A stretch of DNA of 64,000 bases from Pedinophyceae sp. YPF-701 (lineage: Eukaryota; Chlorophyta; Pedinophyceae), in assembly GCA_916048055.1 (NCBI GenBank), contig CAJZHL010000005.1:992001-1056000 (forward strand), read 5' to 3'. The notes under the pieces were generated by a model that searched no databases, had not been told where the DNA came from, and worked only from the letters and a program-made list of their open reading frames with translations. Of this stretch, positions 35,899-47,531 are shown in pieces. Position 1 is the first letter of the stretch, and each line of letters starts with the position of its first letter. The translations under genes and the position numbers were made by a program.

Positions 35899-37356
35899 TC
35901 AGGCCGTCTTGCCCTCCACGCGCTCCACGAACGCCTGCACCGTTTCCAAGTGCGGCTCCCAGTTGTCGATGTGCTGGCACGTGGCGGCGCCCGGGAGGTC
36001 CGGCGCGACCTCCGCCCACGGCAGCGCTTCGTCCCGCAGCGCCGCAACACTCCCCCTGGACACCTCGTCGAACTCCCCCCTCGTGAGCAGCGTCGGAAGC
36101 CCCTGCGTCGCAGATGCACATCATGGCCGCTTCGCGTCCAGGGAGCGATGCACGTGGCGTGATTTTTCAGAACAAGATGCGCGCGACATCGCACCTTGAT
36201 GCGCTGCAGCTCTGCGGCGTCCGCCTCCCACCCCGCGAGCGCGCCCGCGGCCTCGAAGTACTTCCCGCCCATCAGCACGGCCGAGACGTCCGCGCCGAAG
36301 CCGTTTCTCGCCACCGCCAAGCACCCAGCACTGTTCTTTCTCGAAAAATACTTCAAGTTGTACTTCTCCATTGCCGCGGCGGCCGCGGGGCCGTCCGCGC
36401 CGTCCCGCAGCGCCGCGCGCGCGCCAGCGTCCTCGAGCGCGGCGAGCGCGGCCGTGCGGTCGCGCACGAGGCCGGCGTACGACCTCACGGGCGACGCAAG
36501 CACCAGCGACGCCGCGCCCGGGATCCGGCCGGACGCAGCCGCTGAGAGCGCGACGATGCCGCCCCAGGGCCCCGCCGCGTACACGTGGTACCGCTCGAGG
36601 CCCTGCGCCTGGCAGACGGCCTCGAGCTCCGCGCAGAAGAAGTCGACGGCCGCGACGGGCGTGGCGGTGGCGAGAGGGGGCGTGGCGCCTTTGGATGCGC
36701 GCAGGGACGTCCCGCAGCCCGACTGGTCGTAGAACACGAGCTCGCGGTACCGCCCGAGGAACTCCAGCGTCTCGAGGTACCTGCGCAGCAGCCCCAACAA
36801 CAGCTACGGCGTCGCAGATGTCGTCAAAATCACACGCCGCGGTCGCTGCATGCAGGGGTCTGCGCGACGCTGACCTGCTCGGGAGGCCCGGGCCGCCGTG
36901 CACGACGACGATCGGGAGCGGCGTCGACTCCCCCGCGTTCTTCTTCCGCCCGAAAAGACCCCCCCCCTTTGGTTTGGTTCCAATCCGCCTGACCCAGGTC
37001 TTCAGCCCCGGTGCCCCGGGGGTGTCGATCACGGTCTCCTCCCACGGCGTGTTGAACGCCCACGGGGGGATCACGTCCTCAACGCCGCAGAACGGCGGCA
37101 CCGGGGCCGCGGAGACGCGCGTCGGCAGCGCTGCAGCGGTGGTTGGCGCGCCGAGGAGCGTCAGCGCCGCGAGCGCGTTCCGCCGCGACGCCCTCGAGCT
37201 CTCTGGCGTGTCGTCGCCGCACGAGGCGTGCGAGTCGCGCCCCACAGCGCGGCGCGCCAGCTTCGTGCAGCGCTGGCGGAGAGCACAGCGCCGCGGCGCC
37301 GCGCCGTCCGCGCCGACTCCGGCCCCGATGGCCGCCCTTCGCAACGAATATGGCAT
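35899..37356 (-). CDS. proline-iminopeptidase-like alpha/beta hydrolase (S33), nucleophile Ser replaced by Pro
   Basis: Three exons (37356-36875, 36780-36195, 36102-35899) join in phase to 423 residues. The N-terminal ~75 residues are Ala/Arg/Ser-rich and look like a transit peptide (possibly thylakoid or stroma). The oxyanion motif VVVHGGPGLPSRYLETLEFL and the strand VFYDQSGCGTS are typical of proline iminopeptidases. The nucleophile elbow, normally GxSxGG (often GHSWGG), reads YAAGPWGGIVAL: Pro sits where Ser should be, and the codon is an unambiguous CCC. The late strand PTLLTRGEFDEVS fits the acid loop. It is probably not a classical peptidase; it may be a pseudo-enzyme or binding protein. 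Confidence 0.8.
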
Positions 37357-38271
37357 CGCGACCACGTTGCGCGGCGACGGTGGACCTGCGAGCAGCCCCA
37401 GCGCGCTACTCCTTCTCGCCGTTGTGGTCCTCCACTGCGCCTGTTGCGTTGCGGGACAGACCGAGCCGCGCCCGCCCCGGCCTCGCGCGATAGCTCTCGC
37501 TCACGCGCCGGCGTGCGGCAGGGCTCGCATGCCACGCCGGCGGCCCCAAACCCACGGAAGCACCACAAGATGCCGTGTACGTCTCGCCCGCTGCCAGGCC
37601 TCGCGGAGTGCACCGGAGAACGGCTCAGGCGACGGCCCAGTGTGAGCGGAAGACGTGCTGGATTGGCGCCGCGGCGTCGTCGCACGATAACGGCCCCGCG
37701 CTGGCTTTTGTCCTACCCGGACAGTCGCGCTGGCCCCCACGGGCAGCTTTGGGCCGCTGGGCCGCGCAGAGCGGCAGCTTGGACGAGCGGAACCAAGATG
37801 CAGGCCGTCACTCAGTGCAAGGTGCGTCGCGTGGCCGCGGCCTTCGCGGCACGGCGGGCGTTTGCTGCCATGGATGAGGGGGCGCGCTGGCTGTGCGCGT
37901 GCGGACGTGGAGCGCGCTCGGCGCGCGCTGTTTACGCCGCGGTGTATTCGTGAGCGCGCGCGGGGCGCCGAACAAAAGGCCGAGGGCGCCCGGACGGGCC
38001 TGCAGCAGTGGCTGAGCCTGCGCCAGGCACGAGGCCGAACGCGCATCCTCGGCCCCTGCTGCGCGCGACAGGCGAATGCGACGACCCAGCGCGGTCGCTG
38101 ACTGCCTGTCGCGGGCGCGGAGGCGCCATCATCGCCTCAACGGCCGCGCTCGCGCTTCTGGCCTGGGCCGGCCTCCCCTCCTGGTCGCCCGCGTGCGCGT
38201 CGCGGGCGCGCCCTCGAGGCCCATTGACGTCCTCAGAATCGTTCCTCTCGTTTCCGCAGGCTGCGGCCAGC
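37357..38271. other. divergent promoter region, S33-like gene and plastid L15
   Basis: This 915-bp region lies between divergent starts. An acceptor-like 'tttccgcag' at 38251-38259, just before the L15 ATG, suggests a 5' UTR intron in L15. No independent gene is supported. Confidence 0.45.
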
Positions 38272-39218
38272 ATGAGCTCCGTCAGCAGCTCCATCCGGGG
38301 CGCTGCTGTGGCGCAGCGCGTCGCCCCCGTCCGGGCTGCGCGCGTGGCGGCCCTGACGATCAAGGCCGAGAAGCTGTGCCTCCACAACCTCAGCCCTAGC
38401 GAAGGAGCCCGGCGGCCGAAGCGGAGGGTCGCGCGCGGCTACGGTGGGAAGGGGGTGAGTAGCCCGCACGGCGAAATGCCCCTCACCGTCCCCGCACCCG
38501 CCCCCGAGCCGGCGATGCCGTAGCGCATTCCCCTCCCACATTTCCTCTCGATCGCTCCACGCGCTCCGGCAACCACAACAGCCCCAACCCAGCCCGCCAG
38601 AGCCCCTCCAAGCCCATCAGTTGGCTTCATCGGTCCGCCAGGCCGCACCCCCGCGGTTCCGAGCCACCTCGCCCCCCCAGCACCCCCTCCGCCACATCCC
38701 TCGCCCACACACCCCCCCTCACGCCACCACCACGTCCTACACTCCCCCCAGCACCCTCCCCACTGCCGCACCAACACCACCCGCGCCCCCCGTCTCCACA
38801 GGGCGGCACGGCCGGTCGCGGCACCCGCGGGCAGAAGTCCCGGTCCGGCGCGTCCATCCGCGCCGGGTTCGAGGGCGGCCAGATGCCCCTGTACCGCCGC
38901 CTGCCCAAGCTCAAGGGTATCGCGGGCGGCATGTCGGCGGGCCTGCCCAAGTTCAACGTGATCAACCTGGACTCGATCAGCGACAAGTTCGAGGACGGCG
39001 AGGAGGTCACGCTCGAGACGATCCAGGAGAAGCGCATCATGAACCTCAGTGGCCGCGAGGCGACGCTCCCGCTCAAGGTGCTGGGCCGCGGAGAGCTGAC
39101 GAAGAAGGTGACGGTCAAGGCCGTCGCGTTCTCGGACGCGGCGAAGGCCGCGATCGAGGCCGCGGGCGGGACCGTCGTCGAGCTCCCGCCGAAGGAGAAG
39201 TGGGTGCGGACGAAGTGA
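38272..39218 (+). CDS. RPL15: plastid ribosomal protein L15 (uL15c)
   Basis: Two exons (38272-38454, 38802-39218) join in phase to 199 residues. A Ser/Ala/Arg/Val-rich transit peptide ([20 protein letters not shown]) precedes the bacterial-type L15 core: [25 protein letters not shown], then [30 protein letters not shown] and the C-terminal [14 protein letters not shown]. Bacterial L15 shows the same order. The protein belongs to the large subunit of the plastid ribosome. It is the clearest evidence of a photosynthetic or plastid-bearing host. Confidence 0.95.
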
Positions 39219-39550
39219 GCGGCGGGGGTGTGTTGGGGGTGTTGGGGGAGTGTGGGCGCTGGCGGGGCGCCGGGGCAGCCGCGGGGGGGCTCGAGCGAGG
39301 TGCGACGCGGGCGTCCGCGGGCTGCGGGGGGCGGTGGGGCCGGTCGGCGGCCTGGCGCTGTGCGCAGCTGGTGCGCAGCTTGATGCGCGGATCACGCGTG
39401 TGATCGCGAGAAACGACGACGCGGCCGTCACCGCAGTACAATACCGGTGCGTGTGCAGCTGCGGCCGCAGCGGGGGCGGTCGTGCGGCGCAGCGGCGGGC
39501 TGCGCGACGCCGTTGAACCCGGCTCGAGCTGCGAGTGGTGGGTTGCGCGT
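39219..39550. other. intergenic, convergent ends
   Basis: Between the L15 stop and the end of the small secreted-protein frame. G-rich. Nothing recognised. Confidence 0.45.
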
Positions 39551-40060
39551 TTACAGCTCTGCGGCGCAGCCTTCGGGGGGCGCTGGAGCGGCGCCAGCGC
39601 CGAAGACTTGGTGTGCTGCGCATCGCAGGTGGCGCTCACGCGCCCGAAGGTGGCGCCCCTGCGCGGCAGTGCGCGCGCCTGCTTCCTCGAACGCCGCTGC
39701 GGTCGCGGCCATCCTGCGGCGAGGGAAGAATCGATGGAACGTCTGCGGGCGCTCGGCCGGAGTCGTTTCGCCGTGGCGACGAAACGAAACGAGGATGTTT
39801 GCTGTGCTTTGCAGGAATGCGTCCGTTGCAGTTGGCCGTTCCGCGAGCGCGCACGTTTCCCTGATGCGTTGCAGCTCGTTTGGTCCGCGGCTCTTGAGCA
39901 GGGTGGCGCGGGGGACGTCCATGTCGAAGGCAGCGTTGATCAACTGCCTGGCCCGCTCGCTCAGGCCGTCGCCGTGCACCAGAGGGATGTGCGCCGCGGC
40001 ACAGGGGCTCGAGCAAAAAGAGAGAAGGGCAGCGACCGCGACGGCCAGGCGCCGCAGCAT
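39551..40060 (-). CDS. small hypothetical secreted protein
   Basis: A 169-residue open frame starts with a good signal peptide (MLRRLAVAVAALLSFCSSPC). A more ordered part follows (SERARQLINAAFDMDVPR, LLKSRGPNELQRIRETCAL), then an Arg/Ala-rich tail of doubtful reality. No family is recognised. The start lies 300 bp from the divergent RAD21 ATG, so the two could share a promoter. An intron may replace the poor C-terminal part. Confidence 0.4.
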   Translation of the reverse strand: MLRRLAVAVAALLSFCSSPCAAAHIPLVHGDGLSERARQLINAAFDMDVPRATLLKSRGPNELQRIRETCALAERPTATDAFLQSTANILVSFRRHGETTPAERPQTFHRFFPRRRMAATAAAFEEAGARTAAQGRHLRARERHLRCAAHQVFGAGAAPAPPEGCAAEL

Positions 40061-40360
40061 CCCGGCGACGGGGTCGTTCTTACAAACGCCTGGGCGGCGA
40101 TCGCGGCCTCGTGCGGCGCCGGACGCGAGCTTCACGCCCCTCCCACGCTCGACAAAAGGACTCTCCCACTTTCCCTCTCGCGCGCGCTTCGTGCTGCGTC
40201 CAGGGAAGCCCTCAAACCTGACGCGGCCGAGCAAGTGACGTGGTTTTCCGACCGACCCGCGCCCCGCACGTCCCTCGAGAGCCGTGCCCGCCACCGCGGA
40301 GCCGCCACAACTCACCGACCGGCCGGCGAGCGAGCGGCAGATCCGCAGCACGCCGTCGCG

Positions 40361-43208
40361 ATGTTTTACAGCAAGGACCTGCTGGGCAAGAGGTCGCCCC
40401 TGGGCGCCATTTGGGTGGTGGCGCACGGGAAGCGGCTGGGGAAGGCGAAGCTCCTCGGGATCGACCTGCAGGACTGCATCGAGAAGATCATCCACCCCGA
40501 CGCGCCGCTGAGTCTGCGGTTGAGCGCGCTCCTGGCGGGTGGCTGCGCGGTGGTGTTCTCGAAGCAGGTCGGGTACTTGCACGACGACACCCTGAGCACC
40601 ATGGTGAGACCTCCTTCTGCGCGTGCTGCGCTTCAGAAGTGCCGGCGCGTGTCCGCGGGGACAGCGTGGTCGAGTGCGCGAAAACGTTGGTGGTGCGTGG
40701 TTTCGATTGGACGGTCCGCAGAACAAGGTGAACAGCGCACTGGTGGCTCCTCAGTCGGACGACGAGACGATGGCGGAGGAGGGCCAGAAGAAGTCGAAGA
40801 AGCGGACGAAAAAGCGCAAGAGGTGTGGAAATACCCATCGCCGCGGATCTGGCCCTAACCTGCGCGCGTCGGCCACTCGTTCCCGCTCCAAACCATCTGA
40901 AATTAATCAAAGGAACACGCTCGGCGTCCGCAGGGGCGCCGTGAACATCAACCTCACGCAGGGCGACGTGGTCAACCAGCTCCAGTTCCTCACGGCGCCG
41001 GACAACCTCATGCAGGACCTCCTGCTCGTGGTACGCGCTGTTTCGCATACTTCCTCGCGACCTACGTGCGAAACGAGCCTCGCCGCTCCACGGCGCGCCC
41101 CGCTCACGGCCTCCAACAGTTCGAATTCCGCCCCCTCCGTGGCCGGGCACGCAGGACGAGCAGCGCGTCTTCGGGGACCCCCTCACGGACAGCCTCGAGG
41201 CCGTGCACACGCCTGGGCAGTCCGGCGTGTCGCCTGGCAGCTTCCGGCTCTTCCACAGCGGCAACGGCGGCACCAGCTCCGGGGAACGCGGCTTCGGCGC
41301 GTCTGGCGACATACTCGACGCCAACCACGGCCGCTTCGCCGTCGACGGCTTCGGGGTGCGCACTCTCGCACCGCAAAAGCGACGTCGCAAAAAGCAAAAA
41401 CAAAAGAGCTTGAGCTGCCAGTGCCAACCGACAACATCGAACGCACGCGCTCGCCGCAGCTACGCCCTGCACGCGCTCGCAATAACTGCAACTGCCTAGC
41501 TGCGCGCAGGGCGACCTCGACGTGCCGTTCGACATGCCCGAAATCGGCGGCGACAACCACCCCCGCAACGACAACGACTTTGCCGCGTTCGAGGACGGGC
41601 GCCAGGACGAGATCGTCGGCTTCGGGGACGGCGCCCCCGAGGTCTACGACGACGTCATCGTCCCGGATCCCGAGGACGGCGGCGAGCGCGGAGACGGCGC
41701 CGCCGCCCCAGCGGCCCGCAGGAAGGCGGGGGGTGTCAAGCGTTCGGCCAAGAGGCGCAAGACGACGGCCGACGAGCCGGGGGAGCTGCAGGTGCCCCCC
41801 GAGGAGTTCTACCTCCGCCTGCACGACACGGCGGACCTCGTGACGGACCGCCCGAAGCACCGCCCGGCTGCGGCCGACGTCAGCGCGACGCAGCTGCGCG
41901 GCCTCCTCGCGGCGCCGCGCCTGGCCACCGACGACGTCCTCCCGCCGAACGCGCCGCTCCTGGATCTGCTCGGCCCGCTCGCGGTGACGCTGCACGGCAA
42001 GGGCAAGTCGAAGCGGGCGCAGCGGAGGACGGACGCGGCGGCGAACGAGGGGGGGGGTGTGTCGCCGGAGAGGCCCCCCGCGGAGGAGTTCGTGCTGGGG
42101 CACGACGGCGGCGCGTTCGACTTCGTGCACGAGGGCGCGCAGCTGGACGGGAGGGGGGAGTTCGGCGCGGAGCATGACGTGATACACGACGACGGCCCGA
42201 TTCAGGAGGAGGGGGGGTTCGGAGACACCCCCCTTCGGGAGGGCGACGGCGCGGTGCTGCCGGCGGTGCTGGCCGGCGAGGACATCGAGGTGGAGCAGCT
42301 GCGGCGCGCGCTGACCACGCCGAGCGCCAGGGCCAGTCCGACTGACTTTGCAAACCTGGGGTTGGGCGTACAGCGGTCGGACGGACAGGGGAGCGGGGGC
42401 CCGAGGTGCGTGCGCGCGGACAACGCGTGTGCTTGCTTGCTGCGCGCGCTGCAGGCCGCGTGGCACGGATGACGATACGTGCCAACGCTCCACGTTGTTC
42501 TGTTTTTTGTGGTTCGTGTTCAACGTTCGCTCATATTTGACGCGGACGCACATGGAGCCCGCGCCCAACGATACGTCGACTGCTTCCTCGTGCGCGCAGC
42601 GGCGGACCCGCGCAGCCCGGCGCGTCGTCCGGCGGCGCGACGCCCAACGCCAGCTCGGGCATGAATTCCGACGGCGTGCGCGCCGACACGCTGGACGAGA
42701 TGCTGCGGATCGACTCCGGCGACGTCCTCGCGGATCGCGACGCGGACGCGCTGCCGGGCAGCGGGACGCAGGCGCTGGGGCTGGAGACGGAGCGGCCGAC
42801 GCAGGACGCGCCGCTGCTGCCGGGCGCGACGCGCGCGACGCTCGCGGTGGTGGCGCTGTTCGCGGCCAAGTTCGGCGTGTGCAGGGTGCGGCGCGGGCAC
42901 CGTGCAGCGATCAGAGCGTCGTAAAAGCCATGCCCGCTCTTCAATCTATGATTCTCAATTGTCAGCTCAACATTGTTTCAACCTCTTGATTGATTCGGCG
43001 CCGCGTTGCCGTGCACGTCGTGCAGGACAAGGGCCTTCCGGAGGAGATCTCGTTCGCGCACGTAGCCGCGCCGCTGAGCCGGTCCGAGGCGGCGAAGCTG
43101 TTCCTGCACGTGACCGCGTGCGTGTCGCAGGGTCTGGTGGTTGCGGACCAGGCGGGCCCGTACGAGGACATCGTGATCACGCCGGGCGCCATGATGGGCG
43201 CCGCGTGA
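40361..43208 (+). CDS. RAD21: RAD21/SCC1 kleisin subunit of cohesin
   Basis: Seven exons (40361-40603, 40722-40822, 40934-41030, 41155-41355, 41510-42405, 42600-42885, 43026-43208) join in phase to 668 residues. The N-terminal Rad21/Rec8 domain is plain: MFYSKDLLGKRSPLGAIWVV, then KAKLLGIDLQDCIEKIIHP and LLAGGCAVVFSKQVGYL, the part that binds SMC3. The middle is acidic and disordered, with a basic patch (RRKAGGVKRSAKRRKTT). The C-terminal winged-helix region, which binds SMC1, is seen as SFAHVAAPLSRSEAAKLFLH and GLVVADQAGPYEDIVI. RAD21 closes the cohesin ring and is the partner of WAPL, encoded 14.6 kb to the left. RAD21 is preferred over meiotic REC8 on the N-terminus, but this is not certain. 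Confidence 0.9.
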
Positions 43209-43604
43209 CGCGGCGGGGGGGGGAGAAACGGTGAGGGGGGGGGGGATGGTACGAAACGCAAGTCGTGAGGAGGAGACGAGAGGGTAGGAACAGGTGAAAT
43301 GCGAGGCGAGGGGGCCGTGAGATGCAAGGAGCAGCGGGCGAGCGGGTTCGGGGCCGGGCGACAGCAACAGCACGACGTTCGACGGCGCAGCAGAGGGGGT
43401 GTGTGCGAGCAACGCGAGAGAGCGTGGTGGTGTGACGGCCGTGCACCGCGTCCGCAGCGTCACACGCGTCCGGCCCGCGCCTCCCCGAGTCGAGAACCCC
43501 ACACGCATCTCCAGAGCCTGTTTCCCTTCTTTCGGCGCACTTCTACAGACCAGGACGAGGCATCGACCCACGTTCCGTGCCCCGCGGCACAGGTCGACGC
43601 AGGC
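43209..43604. other. intergenic, convergent ends of RAD21 and PUB gene
   Basis: G/C-run-rich spacer (396 bp) with no supported gene. Confidence 0.5.
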
Positions 43605-44391
43605 TTACTTCTTGAACCGCGCCTCGTCGGCGATGGCCTTCTTCAGACGATCCTTGGCCTCCTCAATCATCTTATACTCCTTCATGGTCAAAAAGCGGCC
43701 GTCCGGGAGGACCAGCGCGCCCTCCGCGTTCTCGCCGTCCGCGGCCTTCTGCCAGCCCATGCGCTCGAGGGCGTCCACGGCGCCTGCACGGGAGCGCGCG
43801 GGCGCAACTCAGGCCTCGAGAAACAACAAACAGACAGCGTTTTTCGATTGCCACGGACTCGTTCTCCTCGGTTCCGGCCGCGGCGCGGCGCGGGGGTGCG
43901 TCTGATGGCGAGGAGGTGCCACGTGGCGGGGAAGGTGGCGCGGAAGGCGACGGAACGAACACACAGAGGGCGCGGAAGGGTGCGCACCAGCCTTGACGAC
44001 CGCCTCGTGGATCTTGGGGTTGCTCAGACGGATCCTGCGGAACTTGGCTTCCTGCGGCGAGACCACCGTGTTGTACACGAGCTTACCCACGATCTCCTGC
44101 GTCCGGAACACGGCGGAATTGCGATCGTGGGGTGCACGCGCTTCGAGTGCTCCGCAGGCGCGGTAGCGCGCCGCAACGTGACGTCGCGATGCTGTGACTG
44201 TGTTGCAGGCACAGGAAGTGGTCGAGGCGTCGCGCGGAAGCCGCGTGTCTCGCCCGCGGCGCGCGCTGCAGCGGCCAGGAGGGTGCGCGCACCAGCGAGT
44301 CCATTTGCTTGACGTTGCGGAGGGCCGCCTCGACGGGGGTGAGCTGGTCGGGGATCTTGGCGGTCGTGGAGTAGTACCCGGCGTAGCCCAT
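43605..44391 (-). CDS. small PUB-domain protein
   Basis: Three exons (44391-44293, 44096-43988, 43783-43605) join in phase to 128 residues. The whole protein is one PUB fold: ALRNVKQMDSL|EIVGKLVYNTVV, then KFRRIRLSNPKIHEAVVKAG|AVDALERMGWQK, then ALVLPDGRFLTMKEYKMIEE and a Lys-rich end. PUB domains in peptide:N-glycanase, UBXN6 and HOIP bind the C-terminal tail of the AAA ATPase p97/CDC48. Here the domain stands alone, so it may be a small p97 adaptor. The N-terminal MGYAGYYSTTAKIPDQLTP has no known motif. Confidence 0.82.
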
Positions 44392-47300
44392 GGTGCTTGG
44401 TGGTCAGACGAGGACGGCGAAAGCCAGAATGAGAGCTAGCGAGCAGTGCTAGGCCTCCGACCGTACTCGCAGGACGTCACGGGGGGCTCACGGGTACGAA
44501 ACACCGTCTCACGCGATGTACACTGCCGATTCCTCGTGCGCTCGGATGGCGAGGGCGGTCGCAGGGCTCGTGCAGACGCGTTCGCTGCTTGCTCTGTCGA
44601 GAAGGCACTCAAGCGGCAGGCTCGCAGGATGCGGTTACAGGGCCAGAGGCCGGGGAGAGAGGACGGGGACGCGGACGACGACTCTGTCCGCGCCGGCGCC
44701 GCGCCGGCCCCAACGCAGCGCCGCAGCCCGCCCGCGGCCTGGGACTGACACGGCGAAACACTGCCCCCGGGCCCTGTCGCCCCGCTGGTGGACAGACAGA
44801 GGTGCGGTGCGCTGACGCTTCTCGCAGGGCAAGGCCGCCTCCCCGCTGCGGTGGCCCGCGAGAAGCCACGGGATGTCAGAAGCCTTCTGACACGCGCTAG
44901 CACAGTGTCTTTTCATCCTGGAACGGGTGGTATTCGAATCTCACAAGGACGCGAAGGCCCAGCTGCTGCGCGACGTGGACCGTGGCCTCGCGGTGCTCGT
45001 TCTGGGCGAGAAAGGGAGCCTCGCGACTGTCCTGCGCATGTTTGATGGCAAGAGCACACCGCAGGGGAGCACAAGCTGTAGATCTGCTCGCGGTTGGTGA
45101 GGGGACCCGACGGCAGCACCGCGCGCTGCTGCAGGTGCGGGCGTGCATCGAGGGGGAAGAGCGGCCCGACGCGCGCATCGAATCGCCTGCAGGCGAGTGG
45201 TGCGCGATGACCGCTGGTGCGAGACCGCCTCAGCACGCGAAGCATCGCGGCCGCAGCTGCAACATGCCGGGCTCGCCTGCCTCCTCGAGGGGCGAGCACG
45301 GACGGTGCAGCTCCCGGCCCGCAGCTGTCGTCGGCGTGTGCCGATCGGCACCTCCATGAACGGGACGCCAAAGCCTCTCTCTGGACCTGCGCGTGCCGCA
45401 CAGCAATATCTGGCAGCTATGCATGCGATCTGGACCAACCGCCTGCTCGCCCAGCCCAAAATCTCGACGCCAGAGAAGGGGGCTCTTTTCGCAGGGGGCC
45501 TCCAGCGCTGAGGTGGCTCAGTGTGCGCAGCCGTTTGGGCGATCCGCGCGCAGATTGGTGCCACGATGTTTGCCGCCTCGCGCACGATCGGGCCGGGTAC
45601 AACACGGCATGGTTCCGTCCACGTGTGATGCGGCGATCCTGCGCTGCGAAGGGGGGGCGCGGTGGCGGGCACATCGGCTGCCGCACCTCTCAGACCCGAC
45701 GTCACGTGGAAAGAAGACTGCACCGTCGTCGCAGCGGGCTGACCGCGTCCACCAGAACGCCGCGGCGTGGGCAGCATTCGCGCATGGAGTGGGCCTTGAT
45801 TGGAGGCGGGAACGGGCGCGCGCGGTGGCGGTGAGTCGGGCTTGCTCATCAGCGCTGATATGATGAATGTTGGCTGAACCGTCCCCGCACTCTTTTTCAG
45901 TCTTCCCTCGCTCCGTCACGAGCTACCGCGGTCAGCTCAACCGCCTCGCTGCTGCATGTGGCCGTGTCGCCGCGCAGCGGCGCCCACATCGCACACGCGG
46001 GACGACGCTGTGCGCAGAATAGACTGGGTCGTCGCGGACCGGCGAGGCAGCCCCGGAGCGGGGCGTCGACCACGTCTGCGGCGTCAATGACTGCGCTATG
46101 GGAAGCAGACGGCGTGACGTGCAGGCTGTATCGGGGGCCCTGACGCCCCGCGATCCGCGACGCTATCAGCGAGGGACGCGTGCGGCGGCGAGGTCTCAAA
46201 CGGCGCCCTCGGCGGCCCCGGGGCCATGCAGCTGCTGGCACCCGGATGACACTCACAAGCAGGCACGTTCCGCCGTTGCGACCGAGCACCGCACGCATGG
46301 CACTGCTGGGCCGTGCGCTGACCCGCCGCAGCTCGGCGAAGACTGAACCCGATCGTCGCCTCCCTTGACGTGCAGGCGTGACGATGCGCAGGAGATTTCA
46401 CGGCCGTGTGCGCTCAGGCCGCGCCGCGTGGCAGCGGCGGGCAGCCACAGCGCGCGGGGTGGAGTGGCGGCCAGCTCGCAGCGCCAGGTCAGTGACGGGC
46501 CCCTCCTCGCGCCCAACGCGCCGCTCCCACTGTCGTGCGCGAAACATGCCGGCCCGCCGCGGCGAGCGTGCGGGCGTACGCCGTGGCCCCGAGGAGCACA
46601 CAGCCCTGGCACCGTACGCTCGTGTGCAGGGCGGCCGTCGCACAGAACTCTCGGTGCGGCTCGTGCGCTGTGTCGAGGAGTGGTGCAACTGCGCAACGCT
46701 GCCGTGCGCGGCTGGCGGGTTCGAAAGGGGGCGCGTGCACGGCCAGGCGGTGGCCTTGCGATGCGGGTGCGTGTGCCTGGGCGGCGGCGTGCGTGCGCGG
46801 GTCCGTCGCCGGTGACTCGCGGTCGCGCATGTTGCTGTGGCGGTGGGTGGGGCAGCACCGGCGCGGGAGGGGCGCGGGGGACGCGGGCGGAGCGACGAGG
46901 CAGGCAGGTGCGTTGTGCGGTCGCTTTCCACGCAGGAGCGCCGCTTGGATCGCGGAGGTTCGGCCTGCATTGACCGTGCTCGGAGCCTCGTACGGCGCAG
47001 GGTCGGAGCAGTCATAGCTGCCCGCGGAACGTCGCGAAACGTCGTTGTAGACCTCGCCAGACAGGTCGGCGCCCTCGCACTACATCATAGCAGCGCTTTC
47101 CGGCTCGTTACGTTGCTTTCTGGCTCCTGGCGGGCGGTGCCGACAACGCATGGGGCCTCTGTGGAGTACTTGGCACCACCCCCGCGGCAGCACGGACTGG
47201 CGCACATTGCGGTCGATCGCAGCGGGTGGGTCGCATCTTCGTGCACGTGTGGCTGCCATCTTCGGGTCGAACCTTCCTCATCACCACTACTGCGACGCTG

Positions 47301-47531
47301 CAGCTTCCCTGGGCAGGTGGGTCCACAGAGCTGGCGCGCCGCACCCCCTGGACGCGAATGTATCCTATTGCGTCGGCGAACGTGATGCATTATGCTCGGA
47401 GATGCTCGTTGCGCTGCGAGCGCTGCACAGCGATGGCCCGTGAGTCGGCACCGCGCCCCCACTGCTGCATGTCGCCACGCACGTTGCCGTGACGCTCGAA
47501 CCGCGCGCGTCGATGTCTCTGCGCAGAAGCG
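44392..47531. other. 3.1-kb region without a supported gene
   Basis: Many overlapping frames up to about 300 residues exist on both strands, but their composition (Arg, Pro, Ala, Ser, Cys, His; few Lys, Asp, Glu, Ile) is that of chance frames in GC-rich DNA. No motif or splice-joined domain was found. It contains the promoter of the receptor kinase gene on the right. Confidence 0.45.

Noticed and set aside
44941-45849. 302-residue frame on the minus strand
   Set aside because: Composition is Arg/Pro/Ala/Ser/Cys with no motif and looks like chance in GC-rich DNA.
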